The position numbers were made by a program, and so were the translations under genes. From assembly GCF_030409415.1 (NCBI RefSeq), contig NZ_JAUFPW010000009.1, forward strand, positions 62,001-126,000: 64,000 bases of DNA. Direction: 5' to 3'. Of the stretch, positions 43,221 to 51,887 are shown one piece after another. Source of the stretch: Pedobacter aquatilis. GTDB lineage: Bacteria > Bacteroidota > Bacteroidia > Sphingobacteriales > Sphingobacteriaceae. The notes below the pieces were generated by a model. The model saw nothing but the letters and a program-made list of their open reading frames with translations. It did not search any database and was not told the origin of the DNA. Position 1 is the first letter of the stretch. Every line of letters starts with the position of its first letter.

Positions 43221-44357
43221 CTACTTAGAACTTAAAACTAAATTGAAAGCCGCCAAAAACTCATCAGCATGTGCCTTGGTTAAATTTAAAGCTGGCAATA
43301 AACGAATAACATTCGGTTTTGCCTCGCCAGTAAAGATGAAATGTTTAAATAATAACTCTTTTTTAACATGCGCCAATTCTTCTGGCAATTCTATACCAAT
43401 CATTAAACCACGACCGCGAACTTCTTTTACCTGCTCAAATTTCTTCAATTCAGTGATTAGATAGTTACCAATTTCCTCTGCATTTTTCATCAGATTATCT
43501 TGCTCCATCACTTCTAAAACAGCCAAAGCCGCAGCGCAAGCCAAGTGGTTACCGCCGAAGGTTGTACCTAACTCGCCATGCCAAGGTTTAAATTTTGGTG
43601 CAATTGAAATTCCTGCTACTGGAAATCCGTTGCCCATGCCTTTTGCCATAGTATAAACATCAGCTTCAACACCAGAATAATCGTGAGAATAAAACAAACC
43701 AGTTCTGCCATAACCGCATTGAACTGAATCGGCAATGTAAACCGCGTTATATTCATCACAAAGTGAACGGATTTTTTGTAAGAAACTTTTTGAAGCTTCT
43801 TTAATTCCACCTACACCTTGAATGCCTTCTATAATCACCGCAGAAATTTCATCGCCCTGCGATTTGAAGGTTTCTTCTAAAGCCACTTCATTATTAAAAG
43901 GCAAGAAGATTACATTTTCAGTTTGATTAACAGGCGCTACAATTTTAGGGTTATCCGTTACCGCAACTGCCAACGAAGTACGACCGTGGAAAGCGCCACT
44001 AAAAGCAATTACTTTCTTTCTTCCATTGTAAAATGAAGCGAGTTTCAAAGCATTTTCATTTGCTTCGGCACCAGAATTTACCAAAAACAATTGGTAATCT
44101 TTTTTACCAGAAACCTGACCTAATTTCTCTGCTAATTGTGTTTGCAAAGGAATTTTAACCGAGTTAGAGTAAAATCCAACTTTGTTTAATTGTTCAGTTA
44201 AGCGATTTACATAATGAGGGTTGGTATGGCCAATGGAAATCACCGCGTGACCGCCATATAAATCTAAATATTTTTGTTCGTTAGCATCCCAAACATTGCT
44301 GCCAGATGCTTTTGTAATTTCTATATCGTTAAGAGGGTATACGTCGAATAGCTGCAT
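43221..44357 (-). CDS. argD: N-acylornithine aminotransferase
   Basis: ArgD makes N-acylornithine from the semialdehyde with glutamate as donor. The 378-residue class III aminotransferase has YLDLYGGHAVISIGHTNPHY, LVNSGAEANENALKLA, GAFHGRTSLAVAVTDN, IIEGIQGVGGI, ADSVQCGYGRTG and the PLP-Lys motif MAKGMGNGFPV. Length is normal. It is followed after 93 bases by argF'. Confidence 0.95.
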   Translation of the reverse strand: MQLFDVYPLNDIEITKASGSNVWDANEQKYLDLYGGHAVISIGHTNPHYVNRLTEQLNKVGFYSNSVKIPLQTQLAEKLGQVSGKKDYQLFLVNSGAEANENALKLASFYNGRKKVIAFSGAFHGRTSLAVAVTDNPKIVAPVNQTENVIFLPFNNEVALEETFKSQGDEISAVIIEGIQGVGGIKEASKSFLQKIRSLCDEYNAVYIADSVQCGYGRTGLFYSHDYSGVEADVYTMAKGMGNGFPVAGISIAPKFKPWHGELGTTFGGNHLACAAALAVLEVMEQDNLMKNAEEIGNYLITELKKFEQVKEVRGRGLMIGIELPEELAHVKKELLFKHFIFTGEAKPNVIRLLPALNLTKAHADEFLAAFNLVLSSK

Positions 44358-44382
44358 ATTACTATGTTATAAGTTGTACGTT

Positions 44383-44751
44383 TTAAGTTATAGGTTTGGC
44401 TGCTCTCACTCTCGAAATTAAATTGATAAGCATTGCCTTAACTTCGTTAATACTGTTTGATAAAATTGTGAATTGTTCTTCAGTTAGGTAATCCAAATCT
44501 CTTGATAATATCAAAAAATATTCAGTTTCATTGGCCGAGCCTAAAGAAATATTTAAAAAATTAGCCAAATCTGCTTGTGAATTTTTACCGCAACCTTCGG
44601 CGATGTTTGCTGGTACTGACGCCGACGCCCGCCGAAGTTGATTAGTTAGACTGTAAATCTCTTCTTTTGGAAACTTGGCGCTTGTTTTATAAATACTAAG
44701 TGTAAGTTGATGTGCTTTTTCCCAAACTTTCAATTCTTTAAAATTTTGCAT
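44383..44751 (-). CDS. Four-helix-bundle (S23/IVS) protein, first copy
   Basis: The 122-residue protein has the family core FKELKVWEKAHQLTLSIY, FPKEEIYSLTNQLRRAS and VPANIAEGCGKN, predicted to be four long helices. The family was first found inside 23S rRNA intervening sequences, and a relative (Avd) serves diversity-generating retroelements; no rRNA or retroelement is present here. It lies between argC and argD with 25-base gaps on each side, so it is co-transcribed with them. Function unknown. Confidence 0.85.
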   Translation of the reverse strand: MQNFKELKVWEKAHQLTLSIYKTSAKFPKEEIYSLTNQLRRASASVPANIAEGCGKNSQADLANFLNISLGSANETEYFLILSRDLDYLTEEQFTILSNSINEVKAMLINLISRVRAAKPIT

Positions 44752-44776
44752 ACACTTATAACGTATTACTTAAAAC

Positions 44777-45754
44777 TTAAAACCCTACCGCTTTCAATTT
44801 CAGTCCCGCATTTTCTTCCAAGCCAAACATTAAATTCATATTCTGAACCGCTTGTCCGCTTGCGCCCTTTAAAAGGTTATCAATAATGCTGATGATAAAT
44901 AATTTGTTGCCATGTTTTTCTACATGAACCAGCGCCTTATTGGTATTTACAACCTGCTTTAAATCGATGTTTTTCCGACTTACGTGAGTAAAAGGATGAT
45001 TGTTGTAGTAATCTTGGTAAATAGTTTGCGCTTCTTCTAAGGTTAAATCACTTTCCAAATACATCGCAGCCAAAATACCTCTTGTAAAATCTCCGCGTTG
45101 CGGGATGAAACTCAAAGCCTCCGATAGTGAGGGTTGTAACTGTAATAAACTTTCGCCAATTTCATTCAAATGCTGATGCTCGAAAGCTTTATAAATGGAA
45201 AGGTTATTATTTCTCCAGCTAAAATGAGAAGTTGCAGCTAAACTTTGTCCGGCACCAGTTGAACCTGTAGTTGCGTTGATGTGAACTTCTGCATTTATTA
45301 AGCCTTTTGCAGCCAACGGCAATAAACCCAATTGAATACAAGTGGCAAAACAACCTGGATTAGCAATGTTGTTTGCAGATTTTATCTCATCGCGATTTAA
45401 CTCTGGTAAACCGTAAACGAATTGACGATTTTCGATTGACGAATTTTGAGCTAACCTAAAATCCTGAGATAAATCGATAATTTTGACGTTGTCGTTAATC
45501 GGATTATCGGCTAAAAATTTCTTCGCATCGCCATGCCCAACACATAAAAACAAAACGTCAATGTCTTGTGAGATTTCATTTGTAAACCTCAAATCGGTGT
45601 CACCAATTAAATCAGTGTGCACATCAGAAATTAAATTTCCAGCGTTACTGGTACTATTTACGAAAGCAATTTCAACATTTGGGTGGTTAATCAGAATACG
45701 GAGCATTTCGCCGCCTGTATAACCTGCACCACCGATAATTCCTGCTTTTAACAT
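44777..45754 (-). CDS. argC: N-acylglutamyl-phosphate reductase
   Basis: ArgC reduces N-acylglutamyl phosphate to the semialdehyde. The 325-residue protein has the Rossmann start MLKAGIIGGAGYTGGEMLRI, the catalytic Cys segment NPGCFATCIQ and the C-terminal FIPQRGDFTRGIL. Length is normal. It is flanked by the two four-helix-bundle genes. Confidence 0.95.
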   Translation of the reverse strand: MLKAGIIGGAGYTGGEMLRILINHPNVEIAFVNSTSNAGNLISDVHTDLIGDTDLRFTNEISQDIDVLFLCVGHGDAKKFLADNPINDNVKIIDLSQDFRLAQNSSIENRQFVYGLPELNRDEIKSANNIANPGCFATCIQLGLLPLAAKGLINAEVHINATTGSTGAGQSLAATSHFSWRNNNLSIYKAFEHQHLNEIGESLLQLQPSLSEALSFIPQRGDFTRGILAAMYLESDLTLEEAQTIYQDYYNNHPFTHVSRKNIDLKQVVNTNKALVHVEKHGNKLFIISIIDNLLKGASGQAVQNMNLMFGLEENAGLKLKAVGF

Positions 45755-45798
45755 AGTTGAAAGTTTAAAGTTGAAAGTATAAAGTCGTAAAGCATATT

Positions 45799-46152
45799 TT
45801 AAATTCTAACCTTTTTAATCAAGGAGATTAACATTGCTTTTATTTCTCCAACTTCCTTTTCTAATTCTAAATATTGTTCTGCTTGAATAAATCCCAAGTC
45901 TTTTGATAATAATAATTGGTATTCTAACTCGTGGCTAGAGCCTAGAGCAACTTGTAAAAAATTTGCCAAATCTTTTTGTGTAAATCTTCCACAGCCTTCC
46001 GCAATATTAGTTGGAATTGATGATGAAGATCTTTTAACTTGGCTAATTAAGTTATATGTTTCATCTTTAGGAAAAGTAGCAACGAGCATGTACATTTTTA
46101 ATGTGAAATGATGTGCCTTTCTCCAAACCAATAGCACTTTATAATCCTGCAT
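45799..46152 (-). CDS. Four-helix-bundle (S23/IVS) protein, second copy
   Basis: The 117-residue protein shares the family plan with the copy at 44383 (YKVLLVWRKAHHFTLKMY, IPTNIAEGCGRF, EIKAMLISLIKKVRI). By eye the two are roughly half identical, so they are old paralogs or separate arrivals, not a recent duplication. It lies 21 bases downstream of argG and 44 bases upstream of argC. Function unknown. Confidence 0.85.
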   Translation of the reverse strand: MQDYKVLLVWRKAHHFTLKMYMLVATFPKDETYNLISQVKRSSSSIPTNIAEGCGRFTQKDLANFLQVALGSSHELEYQLLLSKDLGFIQAEQYLELEKEVGEIKAMLISLIKKVRI

Positions 46153-46173
46153 ATAACTTTAAACTTTCTACAT

Positions 46174-47367
46174 TTAACTCTGAACTTCAGAGTTCACTTT
46201 ATGCCAAATCATTACCTGATTACCAAAGATTTTAGAGAAACCCTTAACGTCTTCCCCGCTCCAGGCATTGTTCATTTCGCCGTAGCTGCCAAATTTATTG
46301 CTCATCAAATCATGTTTCGATTCTATACCAATAATTTGGAAACGATAAGGCAACAATTCAACAAAAACTTTACCGCTAACCACCTTCTGCGTATCTGTTA
46401 AAAAAGCTTCGATATTGCGCATAATTGGATCATGGAATTGACCCTCGTGCAGCCAGTTACCATAGAAAGAAGATAATTGCTCTTTCCAGCTTAACTGCCA
46501 TTTCGTAAGCGTGTGTTTTTCTAAAGTATGGTGTGCCTTAATAATTAAAACTGGTGCCGCAGCTTCAAAACCCACGCGACCTTTAATACCGATAATCGTA
46601 TCGCCAACGTGAATATCGCGACCGATACCAAAAGGTTGAGCCATGGCTTGAAGTTTTTGAATTGCCCTAACAGGTGCTAAGGTTTCACCATCAATCGCTA
46701 CTAATTCACCTTTTTCAAAAGTAAGTTCAACCTTACGGGCTTCTGTTTCAGTTACCTGAGTTGGCCACGCACTTTCGGGTAAAGTATCATGGGAGGTTAA
46801 AGTTTCTTTACCACCAACCGAAGTTCCCCACAAACCTTTATTAATGGAGTAAGTTGCTTTAGCTGCACTATACTCAACACCATGTTCGGCTAAATATTCT
46901 ATTTCCGCTTCGCGGGATAATTTTAAATCTCTAATCGGTGTAATGATTTCTACACCTGGAATTAAGATATTAAAAATCATGTCAAAACGTACCTGGTCGT
47001 TACCTGCACCCGTACTACCATGCGCAACGTAATCTGCACCAATTTTTTTAACATAATTAGCAATTGCAGTAGCCTGACTAACACGTTCTGCACTTACAGA
47101 AAGTGGGTAAGTTGCATTTTTTAATACGTTTCCGTAAATCAAATACTTAATACACTCATCATAGTAACTCTCAGTTTCATCCACCACAGCGTGAGATTTC
47201 ACCCCTAAAGCATAAGCTCTGTTCTCAATTTCCTCCAATTCCTCATCAGAAAAACCACCAGTATTTACAATTACAGAGTGAACTTCCAATCCACGGTCTT
47301 GTGCTAAATAAATACAGCAAAATGAGGTATCTAAACCTCCGCTAAAAGCTAAAACTACTTTGTTCAT
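46174..47367 (-). CDS. argG: Argininosuccinate synthase
   Basis: ArgG joins citrulline and aspartate with ATP. The 397-residue protein shows the PP-loop motif AFSGGLDTSFC, HGSTGAGNDQVRFD and ESAWPTQVTE. Length is normal. Its start overlaps the GNAT stop by one base, so translation is probably coupled. It is the second gene in the arg cluster. Confidence 0.96.
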   Translation of the reverse strand: MNKVVLAFSGGLDTSFCCIYLAQDRGLEVHSVIVNTGGFSDEELEEIENRAYALGVKSHAVVDETESYYDECIKYLIYGNVLKNATYPLSVSAERVSQATAIANYVKKIGADYVAHGSTGAGNDQVRFDMIFNILIPGVEIITPIRDLKLSREAEIEYLAEHGVEYSAAKATYSINKGLWGTSVGGKETLTSHDTLPESAWPTQVTETEARKVELTFEKGELVAIDGETLAPVRAIQKLQAMAQPFGIGRDIHVGDTIIGIKGRVGFEAAAPVLIIKAHHTLEKHTLTKWQLSWKEQLSSFYGNWLHEGQFHDPIMRNIEAFLTDTQKVVSGKVFVELLPYRFQIIGIESKHDLMSNKFGSYGEMNNAWSGEDVKGFSKIFGNQVMIWHKVNSEVQS

Positions 47368-48068
47368 TACTTATTGAATAATAGGGTAAATAAAAACATT
47401 ATTACTTTTAAGCCAGATTTAGGCTTAGGTTTAACAACTAAACGTTGCTTTATGCGCATAAATCGCTCATATAACTTAGGTTTCTTTTGCAGTTCTTCAG
47501 CAAATTTTTTAGCAGCATCGTGCTTTTGCGTAGCAGGGTCGTAAAGCATAGCAGTGCACATGCAGTTTTTACGTTCCTTCATTTTCAAAATCTCGAAGTT
47601 TACACAGCTTTGGCAGCCTTTCCAAAATTCTTCATCCTGCGTTAATTCAGAATAAGTTACTGGCTCATAACCTAAATCAGAATTAATTTTCATTACAGCC
47701 AAACCCGTAGTTAACCCGAAAATCTTCGCTTTTGGATATAAGCTTCTGGAAAGCTCAAAAACCTTTTCTTTGATGGCATGGGCCAAGCCTGCTTTTCTAA
47801 ATTCAGGCGATACGATTAAACCTGAGTTGGCAACAAATTGCCCATGACTCCAGGTTTCGATATAGCAAAAGCCAGCCCACGTACCATCCTTATGGAATGC
47901 AATAACCGCTTTACCTTCTTGCATTTTATTTGCAACATAGTCAGGAGAACGTTTTGCAATGCCCGTACCACGTGCTTTAGCAGATTCGGCCATCTCGGTT
48001 ACGATTTGTTCTGCAAATACACGATGTTCAGGAAGTGCAACCTGCACTATAAATTCGTTAATATCCAT
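47367..48068 (-). CDS. GNAT acetyltransferase, possible N-acylglutamate synthase
   Basis: This 233-residue protein has a GNAT fold: QIVTEMAESAKARGTGIAKR near the start, the acetyl-CoA strand-loop GLIVSPEFRKAGLAHAIKEKV, and GLTTGLAVMKINSDLGYEPV. After the GNAT core come a Cys set, CQSCVNFEILKMKERKNCMC, a candidate metal site, and a basic tail ending hydrophobic (VIMFLFTLLFNK). It heads the arg cluster, which has no argA or argJ, so it may make the N-acylglutamate that starts the pathway; the acyl donor (acetyl- or succinyl-CoA) is unknown. Confidence 0.8.
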   Translation of the reverse strand: MDINEFIVQVALPEHRVFAEQIVTEMAESAKARGTGIAKRSPDYVANKMQEGKAVIAFHKDGTWAGFCYIETWSHGQFVANSGLIVSPEFRKAGLAHAIKEKVFELSRSLYPKAKIFGLTTGLAVMKINSDLGYEPVTYSELTQDEEFWKGCQSCVNFEILKMKERKNCMCTAMLYDPATQKHDAAKKFAEELQKKPKLYERFMRIKQRLVVKPKPKSGLKVIMFLFTLLFNK

Positions 48069-48219
48069 TCGTTTTCTAACGAAAAATTATAAGTATTCTT
48101 GTTAATTGGGTTTTTAGAGAGGATCAATTCCTCATAGCGTTTAGTTGAGTACTAAATACGCGGAGTAAAATTTTGCCGACTTGTGGGATAGTAAAATACG
48201 GGTTGAAAACGATTAATAA

Positions 48220-48267
48220 ATAAACTTTCACCAGCTACTAAATATGCTGTGATATTCGAAAGTTTAT
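48220..48267 (-). promoter_or_regulatory. Hairpin in the likely arg-cluster leader
   Basis: ATAAACTTTC (48220-48229) and GAAAGTTTAT (48258-48267) pair perfectly, and CAGC/GCTG pair inside (232-235 with 246-249). It lies about 150 bases before the GNAT start and, if the promoter at 48325 is right, inside the arg leader RNA. Confidence 0.4.
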
Positions 48268-48324
48268 GTAAAAATTGTTTAATCATTCTTAACGTATTAA
48301 AACGGCTTTAACTCCATTGAGGTG

Positions 48325-48355
48325 CAAAGGTTTAAATAATAATTGAGTTACACAA
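48325..48355 (-). promoter_or_regulatory. Candidate arg-cluster promoter
   Basis: On the minus strand AACCTTTG (48332-48325, one mismatch to TAnnTTTG) follows TTG (48355-48353) at a spacing of 20 bases. It would give a leader of about 250 bases. Confidence 0.35.
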
Positions 48356-48586
48356 TATTAAACTGATTTTTTTATGTTTTAATGATGATTTTTTAAACTA
48401 ATCTGACTAACGAAGCTATTCTGAAATGGATTACGAGGTAAAATTTACAGCTGAAACGGACTTTAACATATGCTTAACAAGATTTAACATTTGTAAACAT
48501 CTATTAAATCAATATTTGCATAGTGTAGCGAATGCGATTCCTAATTCGTTCCAATTTTAAAATTTAAACAAAATCCTCTATTAATT

Positions 48587-49288
48587 ATGTGCAACTTTAC
48601 TCAACACAAAACACGTTTTATAATTTTTGCTTTAGCAGTATGCTCAACCATTTTAAGCGCTTGCGGTAAAACTGAAACAATCGATACAACTATTTCTTAT
48701 GTGAGAGTTGTTAATGGTTCTCCTAGTTTATCCACCTTTAATGTTTATTTATCTGGCAATATCATAAATTCTGCTGCCTTACCATTTCTGGGCTCAACAT
48801 CCTATGTTTCAAGAAGCTCAGGTGCTTATGGCTTAAAATTTACCAGCGCAAGTAGCACAGATGCATTACATACTAAGGACATAACCTTAAACCCAAGTTC
48901 GAACTATTCTTATTATCTGGTAAATAAGCCTGGGCAGTTAGATGGTTTTTTAGTTGCTGATGATGTCTCCTTATCAACAAGCGATAAAGCTTACATTCGC
49001 TTTATAAATTTATCTGTTGATGCGCCTGCATTAGATTTAGCAAAAACTGGTGCTGCAACATCATTAATTAATAATAAAGCTTATAAAACGGTTAGTTCCT
49101 TTATCACTGTTGATGCCGGTACGATTTCATTAGATGTAAAAGATACCGCAACTGGCGCCATCAAAACAACAAAGGCTGATGTAACACTCGCTGCGGGTTT
49201 TCATTATGATATTATTTGTGGCGGTTTGGTAACGCCGGCTAATGATACTGAAAAACCCCTAAGCTTGCAGGTTCTAGTTATAAAATAA
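48587..49288 (+). CDS. DUF4397 lipoprotein
   Basis: The 233-residue protein has a lipoprotein signal with lipobox LSAC (Cys26), then GKTETIDTTISYVRVVNGSP. DUF4397 has the VRVVNGSPSLSTFNVYLSG and ITLNPSSNYSYYLV patterns and a second, similar half, KAYIRFINLSVDAPALDLAKTG. DUF4397 proteins are surface lipoproteins of Bacteroidota of unknown function. It is monocistronic, with a terminator after it. Confidence 0.85.
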   Translation: MCNFTQHKTRFIIFALAVCSTILSACGKTETIDTTISYVRVVNGSPSLSTFNVYLSGNIINSAALPFLGSTSYVSRSSGAYGLKFTSASSTDALHTKDITLNPSSNYSYYLVNKPGQLDGFLVADDVSLSTSDKAYIRFINLSVDAPALDLAKTGAATSLINNKAYKTVSSFITVDAGTISLDVKDTATGAIKTTKADVTLAAGFHYDIICGGLVTPANDTEKPLSLQVLVIK

Positions 49289-49333
49289 TTAATTAAAAAC
49301 AGTTAACACAAAACATAAATTCTCTTCGTTTCA

Positions 49334-49360
49334 GGCCAGTTTCACAACTGGCCTTTTTTT
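49334..49360 (+). terminator. Terminator after the DUF4397 gene
   Basis: GGCCAGTT (49334-49341) pairs with AACTGGCC (49346-49353) around TCAC, followed by seven T. Confidence 0.92.
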
Positions 49361-49490
49361 GTTACATCTACTCAGTTGGAACGCAATCTAAAACAATAAT
49401 AGCTTATTTAGAATTAGTCAAAATAAATTTGGATAAAAGAAATATGAACCGTTATTTTGCAACTGTTTATAATTAATCCAAATAAATATA

Positions 49491-51878
49491 ATGAAAAGAT
49501 TTATACCTGTTTATTTAACAATTTTACTTTTACTTACATCCATACAAGTTTTTTCCCAGCAATTTGGTTCAATTAAGGGTGTTATCAGAACCAAAAATGG
49601 CAAATCCGCAGCATATATTTCAGTTGGATTAAAAGGTAGCGGAAATGGAACCACTACAGATGATAATGGACAATATACCATCCATCGTATCAAGGCAGGC
49701 ACATATACAATCAAAGTATCAGCCGTTGGTATAGAGTCAGCAGAAAAATCAATAACTATTCTTGCCGGAGAATCCAAAACAGTAGATTTTACACTCCAAG
49801 AAACCGATCAGGCTTTGGAGGATGTAATTATCGCAGGAAAGAAGAACAGATATAAAATCAGCCTTCCATCGGCATCTTTAAGATTAAACGAACCTTTACT
49901 TGAAGCACCTCAAAACATTCAGACCGTAAGTGATCAAGTTATAAAAGACCAGCAAATTATTAGTATGAGTGATGGTTTGATTAGAAATGTAAGTGGTGCA
50001 GTACGTGTAGAACACTGGGGAGATATGTACACCAACATTACTATGCGTGGTTCTCAAATTCAGGCCATGCGTAATGGCTTTAACGTCGTTTCATCATTTT
50101 GGGGCCCACTTACTGAAGATATGAGTTTTGTAGATCACATTGAGTTCGTTAAAGGTCCGGCGGGGTTTATGTTAGGAAACGGCGACCCAAGTGGCATGTA
50201 TAATGTGGTAACAAAAAAACCAACTGGATTTAATCGCGGAGAAGTGTCGTTCACATTAGGAAGTTATGATTTATACAGAACCAGTATTGATTTAGACCGC
50301 AAATTAACCAGCGATGGTAAATTATTGTTCAGGTTAAATGGTGCAGCGCAAACTAAAGGTTCTTTCAGACCCTACGAACAAAACGACAGATATAGCATTT
50401 CTCCTGTTTTAAGTTATCAAATTACTGATAAGACAAAATTCACTGCGGAATATACTTTCCAAAATGCGAAAATGACTGAAGTTGGCTCTTATTATATTTT
50501 CTCGCCAAATGGTTATGCAGCCTATCCAAGAGAATTAACAATGACTCAGCCTGGCGTTCCGCCGACACGTATTAACGACCAGAGTTTATTTTTAAACTTG
50601 CAGCATAATTTTGATGAGAATTGGAAATTAACCGCTCAGGCTGCTTATTTTAAATACGATCAAATGGGCTACAGTTCGTGGCCTTCTGCAGTAAACGCAA
50701 ACAGCACGGTTATCAGAAACGTTGCAATTTGGGATGCAGAGAGTAGCATGAAGTTAGCACAGTTATTTATTAATGGGCAAGTTAAAACCGGTGGAATTAA
50801 TCACCGTATTTTGGCTGGTTTTGATGGAGGAAAGAAAAACTATCTTGCAGACTGGGGTCAATCTCACGATTTAGACTTAGCTTCTTCACCATTTGATTTA
50901 AATAATCCTAACTATAATTTTCCATCAAATGGCTATCCAAACTTCGACCGTGCAACATCTTTGCAACAAAGGGCAATTAATGCTGGAGGTTTAATGGATT
51001 CTAAATATTTAAGTGGTTACGTTCAGGATGAGTTAGGTTTTTGGGCAAATAGAATTCGTTTAACATTGGCTGGGCGATATACTTATGTTAGTCAGGCAAA
51101 TTGGGGTGGCGCACCATATAAAGCTAAAAAAGTTACACCAAGAGTTGGTTTAAGTGTATCACTTGATAAAAACACGGCAATTTATGCGGTTTACGATGAA
51201 GCATTTACGCCACAAAGTGGATTACTCCGCAATGGCGGAAAAGTACAACCCATTACTGGCACAAACAATGAAATCGGTATTAAAAAAGATTGGTTTGATG
51301 GTAAGTGGAACACTACTTTATCAGCGTATAGAATCCTTAAACAAAATGAGCTAACAGCCGACCCAACAAATACACCTGGAACCAACTTTAGTGTTGTTTT
51401 GGGAGAGAAAAAAGCACAAGGAATTGAATTTGATTTAAGAGGTAAAATTACTGATGGATTAACTTTAGTTGCAAATTACGCTTATACCAATGCTAAAGTA
51501 ACCGAAGTTACACCAGGAGTTACCGGAATTAGTGTTGGTGATGTAGTTCCAGGTTTCGCAAAGCATGTTTCAAATGCTTGGTTAACCTATACCTTACAAA
51601 ACGGCTCATTAAAAGGTTCTGGTATTTCTGCAGGCTTTACATATTTAGCTGATAGAGCAACCGATACCTGGAGTGTTGGTTTACAAAAGTTACCGAACTA
51701 TTTTAAACTAGATGGAGGTTTATTTTACGAGCGTCCGAAATTTAAAATTACAGGTAATGCCTTTAATATCCTTAATAAATACCTATTCAGCGGTTCTTAC
51801 TACGAGTGGTTAAACGCGTATTACTATCAGGCAGAAGCGCCAAGAAATTACAGAATTACTGTTGCTTATAAATTTTAA
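49491..51878 (+). CDS. TonB-dependent siderophore receptor
   Basis: The 795-residue outer-membrane receptor begins with a Sec signal peptide (MKRFIPVYLTILLLLTSIQV, cut near FSQ). A carboxypeptidase-like regulatory domain follows (about 25-110, GSIKGVIRTKNGKSAAYISV). Then comes the plug (about 125-240: LLEAPQNIQTVSDQVI, NITMRGSQIQAMRNGFNV, VEFVKGPAGFMLGNGDPSG-like segment) and a 22-strand barrel ending in Phe (RITVAYKF), as required by BAM. The FhuA/FpvA-type plug marks it as a siderophore receptor. It is 9 bases upstream of the PepSY gene. Confidence 0.9.
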   Translation: MKRFIPVYLTILLLLTSIQVFSQQFGSIKGVIRTKNGKSAAYISVGLKGSGNGTTTDDNGQYTIHRIKAGTYTIKVSAVGIESAEKSITILAGESKTVDFTLQETDQALEDVIIAGKKNRYKISLPSASLRLNEPLLEAPQNIQTVSDQVIKDQQIISMSDGLIRNVSGAVRVEHWGDMYTNITMRGSQIQAMRNGFNVVSSFWGPLTEDMSFVDHIEFVKGPAGFMLGNGDPSGMYNVVTKKPTGFNRGEVSFTLGSYDLYRTSIDLDRKLTSDGKLLFRLNGAAQTKGSFRPYEQNDRYSISPVLSYQITDKTKFTAEYTFQNAKMTEVGSYYIFSPNGYAAYPRELTMTQPGVPPTRINDQSLFLNLQHNFDENWKLTAQAAYFKYDQMGYSSWPSAVNANSTVIRNVAIWDAESSMKLAQLFINGQVKTGGINHRILAGFDGGKKNYLADWGQSHDLDLASSPFDLNNPNYNFPSNGYPNFDRATSLQQRAINAGGLMDSKYLSGYVQDELGFWANRIRLTLAGRYTYVSQANWGGAPYKAKKVTPRVGLSVSLDKNTAIYAVYDEAFTPQSGLLRNGGKVQPITGTNNEIGIKKDWFDGKWNTTLSAYRILKQNELTADPTNTPGTNFSVVLGEKKAQGIEFDLRGKITDGLTLVANYAYTNAKVTEVTPGVTGISVGDVVPGFAKHVSNAWLTYTLQNGSLKGSGISAGFTYLADRATDTWSVGLQKLPNYFKLDGGLFYERPKFKITGNAFNILNKYLFSGSYYEWLNAYYYQAEAPRNYRITVAYKF

Positions 51879-51887
51879 TTAACATCA

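Larger units (their letters stand above)
48069..48586. other. Divergent intergenic region upstream of the arg cluster
   Basis: No gene was found in these 518 bases. They hold a 10-base-arm inverted repeat (48220-48267), a candidate minus-strand promoter for the arg cluster (48325-48355) and, for the lipoprotein gene on the other side, a TTTG plus AATATTTG pair (-7 box one mismatch from consensus, about 48512-48520). Confidence 0.45.

Noticed and set aside
49387..49423. Possible Fur box upstream of the siderophore receptor (TCTAAA ... TTTAGAATTAG)
   Set aside because: Only one half resembles a Fur site and the second half does not match, so I did not list it as an operator.
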